Assembly (NCBI GenBank): GCA_020722945.1
Contig: DYJV01000061.1
Coordinates: 1 to 14,069, forward strand
DNA from: Candidatus Methylomirabilis sp.
Lineage (GTDB): Bacteria > DYJV01
Direction of reading: 5' to 3'
DNA: 14,069 nucleotides
Shown here piece after piece: positions 1-6,108 of this stretch. The stretch's first letter is position 1; each line of letters opens with the position of its first letter. The notes under the pieces are model-generated. The model was not told the origin of the DNA, ran no database searches, and saw only the letters and a list, made by a program, of their open reading frames with translations. The position numbers were made by a program, and so were the translations under genes.

Positions 1-32
1 TTAATTTTGAATGTTGAATTGACAATAAATAA

Positions 33-536
33 TTACTCAAGATTATCCAATATAATTTGGAGCTTTTCCTGTTCTATTAATCTGTTTATAGTTACAATTT
101 CGGTAACTTTTTTAAAATCAAATCTTTGATCAAAAACTTTAAAAAATTTAAAAAAGAGGAACCAGTTGGTGTATTTTGTATTTGTAAAAAAGTTTAAGGA
201 TAGATTTGTGGCATTAATATTAATAATTTTGGAATCTTTATAATCCGAAATATCAGATGAATCTACTATTGCTACTCCACTATCTTTTAGATAATTGATA
301 TTCAATGGGAGCTCATTTTTATCGGTAGAGATAATAAAATCAGCCTCTCTGCTTCCAAAACTTCCTGAGCAAAAACCACCGATCTTTATAAATGTGCTGA
401 CACTCCCTCCTCGCATCGCCATGCCGTGGGTTTCTGCAGCAATTACATTTTCTCCAAGCTCAGATAGGCATGACCCAAGCATTCTATTTAGGGTAACAAC
501 TCCCTGTCCACCTTTACCGCAAACAACACCTTTCAA
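33..536 (-). CDS. iorB: Indolepyruvate:ferredoxin oxidoreductase, beta subunit (IorB)
   Basis: This is the small subunit of the oxidoreductase that converts aryl 2-oxo acids such as indolepyruvate to acyl-CoA, reducing ferredoxin. The N-terminus carries the gamma-domain glycine motif of the 2-oxoacid oxidoreductase family (CGKGGQG, residues 6-12), followed by the expected ETHGMAMRGGS segment (about 35-45). The start is a TTG at 536: an in-frame TGA lies directly upstream, and AAAGGGAG (543-550) sits 6 nt away, so no other start is available. It lies 19 nt downstream of iorA and is surely co-transcribed. At 167 residues it is shorter than the roughly 190-200 I expect for IorB, and the C-terminal third is Phe/Lys-rich and poorly conserved by eye. 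The glycine motif is intact, so I call it functional but divergent. Confidence 0.9.
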   Translation of the reverse strand: MKGVVCGKGGQGVVTLNRMLGSCLSELGENVIAAETHGMAMRGGSVSTFIKIGGFCSGSFGSREADFIISTDKNELPLNINYLKDSGVAIVDSSDISDYKDSKIININATNLSLNFFTNTKYTNWFLFFKFFKVFDQRFDFKKVTEIVTINRLIEQEKLQIILDNLE

Positions 537-555
537 TCAACACTCCCTTTAAACT

Positions 556-2298
556 TTAATTAATATTTTGAACAATAGCATTAAATTCACAAATTGAAAC
601 ACAAACACCACAATTAATACAGATAAGTTTATCAATCACTGCCTTATTTTTAGTTTTATCTTCGTAAATTGCAGGACACTCAAACTTTTCATAACAGATT
701 TTACAGTTTTTACAGTCATCTGTAATATACACTTCATTTTTGAGAGAGTATTTTATTTTTGTTACACATGGATGCCTAAAAATAACAACTGAAGGGGTTT
801 GGTATGACTCTGTAAAACTCAATCCATCTTTAAGAGTGGTTATACATTTGTCAAAATCGTAAGGGTCAACAACTTTGCAAAAACTCACCCCTACACCTTC
901 AACAATCTTTTCAATACTCACATTTCCTATTTGATGAGCAACAGGTTGAAATCCTGTCATAGCTGTGGTCTGGTTGTCTAAAATAGCAAGAAGAAATTTA
1001 CCATTGTTTACAACAGCATTTACAAGAGCTGGAATCCCTGCATGGAAAAAAGTAGAATCACCAATTGTGGCAATGATAGTTTTATCATTGTTACTTCTTG
1101 ATAATCCTTCAGCAAATGTTACTGATGCACCCATACAGAGACAAGAATCTACAGCATCAAGGTTTATCCCAAGAGTATAACACCCTATATCACCGGGAAA
1201 AATAGCACTATTTTTAGCAACTTTTTTAATCGCATAAAATGCAGGACGATGAGCACAACCTGCACAAAGTCTTGGTTTGAGTGGTTTGGATTGGACTGGT
1301 TCTGATAATTGTTTGTTATACTTGACCTTTGCAAAAGTAAAAATTCTCTCGAGCAAATAATCGTATGTTAGCTCACCCATTTGTGTAATAAAGTTGTTTA
1401 ACTTACCAAAAACTTTATCCCTTCTTGCAAATTGCATCTCTATCAAAGGCTGGGTTTCTTCAATGATTAATAAATTGGTATAATTTTCTAATAACTCGTC
1501 AATAATATTTTGAGGTAAAGGAAACGGCATATCCAATTTGTATAAATCTACATTTAATTTATTTTCAGATATGATGTCTTTGGCAATGGCAAGTGAATAA
1601 CCTGAGCCCACAACAGCAAAATTATTGATTTTGTCTATTTTGTAATCTTTGTAGTAAAAATCAGCTATTCCCACTAATTTTTGATTAAGTTTTTCGTGTA
1701 AAAGCTTTCTAAATTTTGGAGTAGCTGCCCATCTTGGGACATCTTTTTCAAAATGGGAGTAATTACGCTTGGTTACTTCATCTGCAAACTCAAGTGACTC
1801 TCTTGAATGGCATACCCTCATCACAGGTCTGAGCATTACAGGTATTTGGAAATTGTGTGATAGCTCTACCGCAATTTTTGTGAGATTGTAAGCATCTATA
1901 GGGTTAATAGGATCAAAGACAGGAATCTTTGCAGAAAATGCATACATTCTACTATCTTGTTCAGTCTGCGAACTGTAAGGACCAGGATCATCCCCTGAAA
2001 CAATAATTAACGCTCCCCTCACCCCTGTATAAGCAACTGAAAAAAGGGGATCTGCTGCTACATTGAGACCTACCTGCTTCATAGCACAGAGAGCAAAATT
2101 ACCAGAGATAGCTTCTGCTGCTGCTAACTCTAATGCAATCTTTTCGTTTGTAGACCACTGATAGTAACAATCTTTTGAATAATGGGAGTAAGCTTCCAAT
2201 ATCTCACTTGATGGGGTTCCGGGATAGGCATAAGCTGTATTTACACCTGAATGATATGCAGCAAGTGCTATTAGTTCATTTCCAAGTAAGAATTTCAT
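556..2298 (-). CDS. iorA: Indolepyruvate:ferredoxin oxidoreductase, alpha subunit (IorA)
   Basis: This is the catalytic subunit of an anaerobic aromatic 2-oxo acid oxidoreductase that uses thiamine diphosphate and Fe-S clusters. It works in the cytoplasm with IorB, passing electrons to ferredoxin. The N-terminal pyrimidine-binding domain begins with YAYPGTPSSEI (about 23-33). A CAGC motif lies at 345-348. The thiamine-diphosphate region has GDS at 413-415 and DNQTTAMTG from 441, including the ATIGDSTFFHAGI stretch typical of IorA. The C-terminal ferredoxin domain has two clusters: C529, C532, C535 and C541 (CP), then C560, C563, C566 and C570. The 580-residue length is normal. The ATG start at 2298 fits the conserved N-terminus; only a weak AGAG-type ribosome site precedes it. 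It is first in an iorA-iorB operon and is divergent from the redox operon starting at 2534. Confidence 0.95.
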   Translation of the reverse strand: MKFLLGNELIALAAYHSGVNTAYAYPGTPSSEILEAYSHYSKDCYYQWSTNEKIALELAAAEAISGNFALCAMKQVGLNVAADPLFSVAYTGVRGALIIVSGDDPGPYSSQTEQDSRMYAFSAKIPVFDPINPIDAYNLTKIAVELSHNFQIPVMLRPVMRVCHSRESLEFADEVTKRNYSHFEKDVPRWAATPKFRKLLHEKLNQKLVGIADFYYKDYKIDKINNFAVVGSGYSLAIAKDIISENKLNVDLYKLDMPFPLPQNIIDELLENYTNLLIIEETQPLIEMQFARRDKVFGKLNNFITQMGELTYDYLLERIFTFAKVKYNKQLSEPVQSKPLKPRLCAGCAHRPAFYAIKKVAKNSAIFPGDIGCYTLGINLDAVDSCLCMGASVTFAEGLSRSNNDKTIIATIGDSTFFHAGIPALVNAVVNNGKFLLAILDNQTTAMTGFQPVAHQIGNVSIEKIVEGVGVSFCKVVDPYDFDKCITTLKDGLSFTESYQTPSVVIFRHPCVTKIKYSLKNEVYITDDCKNCKICYEKFECPAIYEDKTKNKAVIDKLICINCGVCVSICEFNAIVQNIN

Positions 2299-2398
2299 AA
2301 ATGTAACTCTTTGTTGCTCGTGTAAATATTTGATAAATTCATTTTAAACAACCTTATATTTTAAAATTATTTAATCATATATAAAAAATATCTATTTT

Positions 2399-2427
2399 AT
2401 CTTATAAAAAGAATCTACAAAAGTCAA
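2399..2427 (-). promoter_or_regulatory. Probable sigma70-type promoter of iorAB
   Basis: On the minus strand TTGACT (2427-2422) is followed, after a 17-nt spacer, by TAAGAT (2404-2399). This would start transcription near 2391 and give a leader of about 90 nt before iorA. The leader is very AT-rich and I see no convincing riboswitch fold. The call rests on hexamer match and spacing only. Confidence 0.45.
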
Positions 2428-2461
2428 ACAATCTTTAATTCTTGAATAAAAAATATTCACT

Positions 2462-2503
2462 TTGACTTAAATCAATTATTTTTATATAAAATTGCTATAT
2501 TAT
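2462..2503 (+). promoter_or_regulatory. FNR/CRP-family box and promoter of the HD/ferredoxin/siroheme operon
   Basis: The dyad TTGAC-TTAA-ATCAA (2462-2475) matches the FNR consensus TTGAT-N4-ATCAA at 9 of 10 positions. Two -10 elements are possible. TATTAT (2498-2503) would start transcription near 2510 and put the box centre at about -41, the classic class II activation position. Alternatively, the left half-site could itself be a -35 (TTGACT, 2462-2467) paired with TATAAA (2485-2490) at a 17-nt spacing, in which case a bound regulator would repress. The box is seen directly. The regulator is inferred; FNR, HcpR and DNR-like proteins bind similar sites. Confidence 0.6.
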
Positions 2504-2533
2504 AAGGTTATAAAATTGAAAGGAGGCACAACT

Positions 2534-3262
2534 ATGAGATGTCCGGGTCAAGATACAAGATATTGGAAATACGATTCAATATACGATGTGAAATGTCCTC
2601 ACTGTGGATATAAAGTAGAATTTTTTAAAGATGATACTTCAAAAAGGTGTCCGAGCTGTAAAAATAAGGTTCTCAATCCAAAAATGAATTTTGGATGTGC
2701 TGCATACTGTCAATTTGCTGAACAGTGTCTTGGTTCACTTCCAGAAGAGTTTGTCAACAATAGTGATGACCTACTCAAAAGCAGAGTTGCACTTGAAATG
2801 AAGAAATATTTTGAGAAAGATTTCAAAAGGATAGGTCATGCTGTAAAGGTTGCAAGATATGCTGAGCAGATAGCAAAACAGGAGGGTGGACATCTTGGAG
2901 TTGTTCTCTGTGCTGCATATCTCCACGACATCGGGATAAAAAACTCTGAAATCAAATACAATAGTAATGCAGCAAAATATCAGGAGATCGAAGGACCACC
3001 TGTAGCAAGGGAGATATTAAAGAAATTAAAAGCAAAAGAGCCTCTTATCGATGAGGTCTGTGAAATTATAGCACATCACCATCATCCAAAAGATGAGGAA
3101 ACTTTGAATTTTAAATGCCTTTACGATGCTGATCTTATAGTTAATTTTGAAGAGGCTTACAAAGATAAAGAGCTTGATAAACCTGCTATTTTAAAGAAAA
3201 CTGAGAAAGTATTCTTCACAGAAGCAGGTAAAAATATATCTAAAAATCTTTTTAAAGTTTAA
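2534..3262 (+). CDS. Zinc-ribbon HD-domain protein (putative metal-dependent phosphohydrolase)
   Basis: The protein has 242 residues. An N-terminal rubredoxin/zinc-ribbon-like segment has CPHC (21-24) and CPSC (39-42), followed by a second cysteine group C55, C59, C65. The C-terminal part is an HD domain: H102, the HD pair H131-D132 in a YLHDIG motif, a His run at 181-184 and an Asp at 198 or 200. These are the usual ligands for a metal-dependent phosphohydrolase, but the substrate is unknown. I chose the ATG at 2534 because AAAGGAGG (2519-2526) precedes it by 7 nt; an in-frame TTG at 2492 lies inside the promoter region and is unlikely to be used. It leads a tight operon, and its stop codon abuts the next gene's ribosome site. 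From memory, proteins of this type sit near hybrid-cluster-protein or ferredoxin genes in anaerobes, so a role in redox or nitrosative stress is an inference. Confidence 0.8.
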   Translation: MRCPGQDTRYWKYDSIYDVKCPHCGYKVEFFKDDTSKRCPSCKNKVLNPKMNFGCAAYCQFAEQCLGSLPEEFVNNSDDLLKSRVALEMKKYFEKDFKRIGHAVKVARYAEQIAKQEGGHLGVVLCAAYLHDIGIKNSEIKYNSNAAKYQEIEGPPVAREILKKLKAKEPLIDEVCEIIAHHHHPKDEETLNFKCLYDADLIVNFEEAYKDKELDKPAILKKTEKVFFTEAGKNISKNLFKV

Positions 3263-3272
3263 GGGGGGATAG

Positions 3273-3950
3273 ATGAAAGTTTTAAGACAGATAATAGAGA
3301 TAGATAAAGAGAAGTGCAATGGTTGCGGGGTATGTGTCCCAGCTTGTGAAGAGGGTGCTATCCAAATAGTAAATGGAAAAGCAGAAGTTGTTGCTGAAAA
3401 ATATTGCGATGGGCTTGGTGCATGTATTGGGAATTGTCCAGAAGGTGCAATAACTATAATTGAGAAGGTGGCTGAGGAGTTTGACCCTGAGGCAGTTGAT
3501 GAGTATCTCCATTCGGGAAAAAGTAGCAAATTTCCCTGCTCTTGTAGTGAGATGAATGCTCCCAAAACTCAAGTATCTGATATTTCACTGCTCTCACATT
3601 GGCCAGTTCAGATAAAACTGATAAACCCATCATCTTCATTCCTTGTAAACTCTGATATTCTGATACTTGCTGACTGTGCTGCTGTTGCATACCCAAATTT
3701 ACACAACGATTTTTTAAAGGGTAAAGTTGTTATGATGGGCTGCCCAAAATTTGACAACAAAGAGGAGTATTTTGAGAAATTCAAAGAGATTTTTTCAAAA
3801 AATAGTATAAAATCTATCACCATACTTATGATGGAAGTTCCATGCTGCTCTGGGCTGAAAAGTATCGTAGAAACAGCAGTTAAAACTGTTGCTGTTAACA
3901 TTCCAATATCTTGCAAAATTTTATCTATTAATGGGAAAATAAAAAACTAA
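3273..3950 (+). CDS. Ferredoxin-domain protein with cysteine-rich C-terminal domain
   Basis: The protein has 225 residues. An N-terminal ferredoxin domain has one complete [4Fe-4S] motif (C15, C18, C21, C25). The second motif, CDGLGACIGNCP, has only C45, C51 and C55; Leu48 replaces the usual second cysteine, so it may hold a 3Fe or otherwise modified cluster. The C-terminal domain (about 105-225) contains HWPVQIKL, a cysteine in LADCAA (C134), GCPK (C157) and VPCC (C191-C192), a set I recognise from a conserved but uncharacterised ferredoxin family of anaerobes. The ATG start at 3273 follows a G-rich ribosome site (3263-3268). The gap to the upstream gene is 10 nt and to the downstream gene 21 nt, so all three are probably one transcript. 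A cytoplasmic electron-transfer partner for a neighbouring or distant reductase is likely. The acceptor is unknown. Confidence 0.8.
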   Translation: MKVLRQIIEIDKEKCNGCGVCVPACEEGAIQIVNGKAEVVAEKYCDGLGACIGNCPEGAITIIEKVAEEFDPEAVDEYLHSGKSSKFPCSCSEMNAPKTQVSDISLLSHWPVQIKLINPSSSFLVNSDILILADCAAVAYPNLHNDFLKGKVVMMGCPKFDNKEEYFEKFKEIFSKNSIKSITILMMEVPCCSGLKSIVETAVKTVAVNIPISCKILSINGKIKN

Positions 3951-3971
3951 ATTTAAAACAGAGGTAAAATT

Positions 3972-4595
3972 ATGAAAGCTTTTCAAATTGAAGATTGCAG
4001 AGGAGATAAGGGTTGTCCTAATTCACTTTGCCCCTCCTCTAAATTAATTGAAAAGATAGACAAAATTGCACAAGATATGGAGATTGAGACCTTTATTCTC
4101 AAAAAAGTAGGTGAACACCTTATGGGTCATAATGTATTCAGAGTTGGGATAGCCAACTGTCCCAATGCTTGCTCTCAAGTTCAGATAAAAGATTTTGGAA
4201 TCATAGTAAAAGTCAAGATAAATATAAATTTGGATGAGTGCACCCTATGTGGCAAATGTGTCAAAGCCTGTTTTGAAAGAGCACTCAGCATAGCTGATAA
4301 TAAAATAAATTTTAATTTTAATAGATGTATAGGGTGTGGAGTTTGCAGTAAAGTATGTGAAAATAATTGTATAAATATTTCTGAATATGGATACCAAATC
4401 TTTGCAGGTGGTAAACTTGGGAGACATCCAAGACTTGCTGTTGAAATCACCCCTTTTGCAAAAGAGAGTGAAACTTTGGCTATCTTTGAAAAAATATTAA
4501 AATTTTACAAAGATAATAACATTGCAGGTGAAAGAGTTGGAGCAATATTTGATAGGGTAAAACCAGATATATCATCATTTAATTCTCATAATTAG
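3972..4595 (+). CDS. Small siroheme/[4Fe-4S] reductase-like protein with two ferredoxin clusters
   Basis: The protein has 207 residues. The N-terminal part shows the siroheme-[4Fe-4S] signature of sulfite and nitrite reductases: C9-X5-C15, then C63-X3-C67 inside NCPNACSQ, the equivalent of the family's CPNxC motif. A two-cluster ferredoxin insert follows (C90, C93, C96, C100 and C119, C122, C125, C129). The C-terminal segment has GGKLGRHP (146-153), also typical of this superfamily. The layout resembles the catalytic half of dissimilatory sulfite reductase and the small Dsr-like proteins of methanogens. It is far shorter than an assimilatory sulfite reductase (over 500 residues), so it may act as an oligomer or with a partner. 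Possible substrates are sulfite, nitrite or related small oxyanions; none can be chosen from sequence. It is last in the operon, before a strong hairpin. Confidence 0.8.
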   Translation: MKAFQIEDCRGDKGCPNSLCPSSKLIEKIDKIAQDMEIETFILKKVGEHLMGHNVFRVGIANCPNACSQVQIKDFGIIVKVKININLDECTLCGKCVKACFERALSIADNKINFNFNRCIGCGVCSKVCENNCINISEYGYQIFAGGKLGRHPRLAVEITPFAKESETLAIFEKILKFYKDNNIAGERVGAIFDRVKPDISSFNSHN

Positions 4596-4598
4596 TCA

Positions 4599-4642
4599 AA
4601 ATATGATGCAGCCCTTTTTGATTAAAAAACTGCATCATATTT
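4599..4642. terminator. Hairpin between convergent genes, probable bidirectional terminator
   Basis: A perfect 13-bp inverted repeat, AAATATGATGCAG (4599-4611) with its complement (4630-4642), encloses an 18-nt loop. Within the loop a T-run (4615-4619) faces an A-run (4624-4629) and can extend the stem. The hairpin begins 4 nt after the stop of the plus-strand gene ending at 4595 and lies 12 nt beyond the stop of the minus-strand gene at 4654. T-rich tracts flank it on both strands. The position and symmetry fit a shared terminator for both operons. Confidence 0.75.
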
Positions 4643-4653
4643 AAATAATATCT

Positions 4654-5097
4654 CTATTTTTTGCTTCTGATAACTTCTATAATTCCAACTCTCGAATCTT
4701 CACCATTTTTAGCACCATCATTCATAATTATAAACTCTATTGAATCGTTGGATAAAATATCACCAAAAAGATAATCACCCTCATGGTCAGCAATGTAAAG
4801 ACGTTTTCCATCTCTTGAGATAGCACCTGAAAAACCTTCAGTTACCTTTTTGTTCCCCTCTTGTTTCTTTACATAAATCCTTTCGCCAGAAAAAAATCTC
4901 CCCTGCTGCTCCTTGATTATCCAAGAACCTTCAGGCTGAGTGTTAACAAAGAAACTCCTCTTTTCGTGATGATGACTATAACTTTTTGTAACCCAATTCC
5001 CTTTTAGATCAGGCATTACTATGTCTGCAAAAGTTACTGATGTTGTAAAAAATAGAAGCATTAGAAAAAAGATAACTACTTTGATACTCTGTTTCAT
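4654..5097 (-). CDS. Exported small protein of unknown function (beta-rich, lipocalin-like)
   Basis: The protein has 147 residues. A clear signal peptide has Lys2 and Lys6, a hydrophobic stretch at about 7-21 and likely cleavage after Ala24 (VTFA/D), so the mature protein of about 123 residues is probably periplasmic. The mature part is rich in alternating polar and hydrophobic residues with Gly-Asp turns (GNW near 33, HEGDY near 105), suggesting a beta-barrel or jelly-roll fold. I see no catalytic motif, and the HHH cluster near residue 42 could bind metal. The ATG at 5097 has a strong AAGGAG site (5104-5109) 6 nt away. It is the last gene of the minus-strand run, 61 nt after hesA, before the terminator at 4599-4642. 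I do not recognise a named family and assign no function. Confidence 0.75.
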   Translation of the reverse strand: MKQSIKVVIFFLMLLFFTTSVTFADIVMPDLKGNWVTKSYSHHHEKRSFFVNTQPEGSWIIKEQQGRFFSGERIYVKKQEGNKKVTEGFSGAISRDGKRLYIADHEGDYLFGDILSNDSIEFIIMNDGAKNGEDSRVGIIEVIRSKK

Positions 5098-5158
5098 AAA
5101 ACTCTCCTTAAAAATTTATTTTTTGGAACAAAAAAATATAACTATTTTTAATTTAATT

Positions 5159-5785
5159 TTACAAAGTTGCTAAATTTAAAATATCTATTGAAAGTGTCCT
5201 CATATCAAATATCGCCATTTTGTTGAGAAGATTCTCCTCAAAACCACAGATAAGCCTTAAAGTTTCAAATGATTGAATAGCTCCAACAACTGAGACAACA
5301 GGTGGAAATGTTAATAAAGTCTTTGAATTGTCTTTTGGAAAGATATCTTTAAATGAAGGTGTGCTTTTATGATAAATTGATGTAACTTCACCATAAAAAT
5401 CACCTACTCCACCATGAACGAGATAAACAGATCCCCTCTTTGAAAGAGCATCAATAGATAATCTTGTTTTATAGTTGTCAACACAATCAACAACACAAAA
5501 TATATCATCAGGTAGAATAAAATCGTCATCTATCTCTTTTGGTAATGCAACAATCTGACATTGTGAGTTTATTGCAGTAAGTTCTCTAAATGCAACATTA
5601 ACCTTTAACTCTCCAATATCTTTACTTTTGTATAAAATCTGACGGTTGAGATTGGATGGTTCAATAGTGTCATTATCAACAACATAAAGACCACCAATCC
5701 CGCTCCTTACAAGCATCTCTGAAACAAAGCAACCGAGACCACCCATCCCACAGACAAGAACCTTTGTCTGAGTGATTTTGTCCAA
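5159..5785 (-). CDS. HesA/MoeB/ThiF-family adenylyltransferase
   Basis: This is an E1-like enzyme that should activate the C-terminal glycine of the adjacent MoaD-like protein by adenylation. Counting from the TTG at 5785, it has the Rossmann motif GMGGLG (13-18), the acidic residues D37 and D39, the family motif SNLNRQ (44-49), K61 and D103 (CVDN). The zinc-binding CxxC pairs and the usual cysteine of the crossover region are absent: the segment after TPSF (142-145) has no cysteine until C180. Family-like sequence (FSKDFDILSSDNLDK) continues upstream without a stop to 5824, where an ATA codon follows a GGGGGTGG stretch by 6 nt. The true start may therefore be that ATA (221 residues) rather than TTG. 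The gene overlaps moaD and sits in an aor-moaD-hesA module, which suggests tungsto- or molybdopterin synthesis for AOR. Confidence 0.85.
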   Translation of the reverse strand: MDKITQTKVLVCGMGGLGCFVSEMLVRSGIGGLYVVDNDTIEPSNLNRQILYKSKDIGELKVNVAFRELTAINSQCQIVALPKEIDDDFILPDDIFCVVDCVDNYKTRLSIDALSKRGSVYLVHGGVGDFYGEVTSIYHKSTPSFKDIFPKDNSKTLLTFPPVVSVVGAIQSFETLRLICGFEENLLNKMAIFDMRTLSIDILNLATL

Positions 5786-5826
5786 ATTATCGCTGCTTAA
5801 TATATCAAAATCTTTTGAGAATATGA

Positions 5827-6108
5827 CTACCCACCCCCTGCTGGTGGAAAAATAGAGACCGTATCACTATCTTTGACAACTGAATAAATACCTTTGATAT
5901 GAAGGATATTCCTACCATTTATAAGGATGATGCTCCCCTCTCTAACACTGTTTTCCTCGTCCAATAACTCTTTTTTTAGATCTTTTCCAATCTTATCAGA
6001 GCATTTTGATAGTAATTCAACTACTGAGATATCTTTATCAGGAGTAAGCTCAATCTCACTTACTCCTGTGAATAATCTTATTGTTGCAAAAAATTTGACT
6101 TTTATCAG
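5827..6108 (-). CDS. MoaD/ThiS-family sulfur-carrier protein (non-canonical start)
   Basis: A 93-residue reading frame ends in FPPAGGG, the C-terminal double-glycine tail of MoaD, which is adenylated and thiocarboxylated to give sulfur to molybdopterin or tungstopterin. The N-terminus reads IKVKFFATIRLFTG, the usual MoaD first strand. There is no ATG, GTG or TTG near the start: between the upstream in-frame TGA (6117-6115) and the MoaD body there are only GTC, TCT, CTG and ATA. I place the start at CTG 6108, 8 nt from AAGGAG (6117-6122) and overlapping the TGA stop of aor as CTGA. ATA at 6105 is the alternative. Its TAG stop (5829-5827) overlaps the hesA frame. The product is clear; only the start is uncertain. 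Confidence 0.85.
   Translation of the reverse strand: MIKVKFFATIRLFTGVSEIELTPDKDISVVELLSKCSDKIGKDLKKELLDEENSVREGSIILINGRNILHIKGIYSVVKDSDTVSIFPPAGGG

Noticed and set aside
2444-2458. GAATA-AAAAA-TATTC dyad in the iorA/HD control region
   Set aside because: Arms of 5 bp in AT-rich sequence are expected by chance; not listed as an operator.
2492-2533. In-frame TTG extension of the HD-domain protein
   Set aside because: It overlaps the predicted -10 element and the strong ribosome site AAAGGAGG; the ATG at 2534 is much better placed.
3191-3916. Several minus-strand frames of 80-124 codons opposite the ferredoxin-domain gene
   Set aside because: They run antisense to a gene with clear cysteine motifs, lack ribosome sites and show no domain; they are shadows of its codon pattern.
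6095-6108. TTGACTTTTATCAG, an FNR-like sequence
   Set aside because: It lies inside the moaD start region and matches only 8 of 10 positions; the bases are explained by codons for the conserved IKVK strand and no promoter follows.
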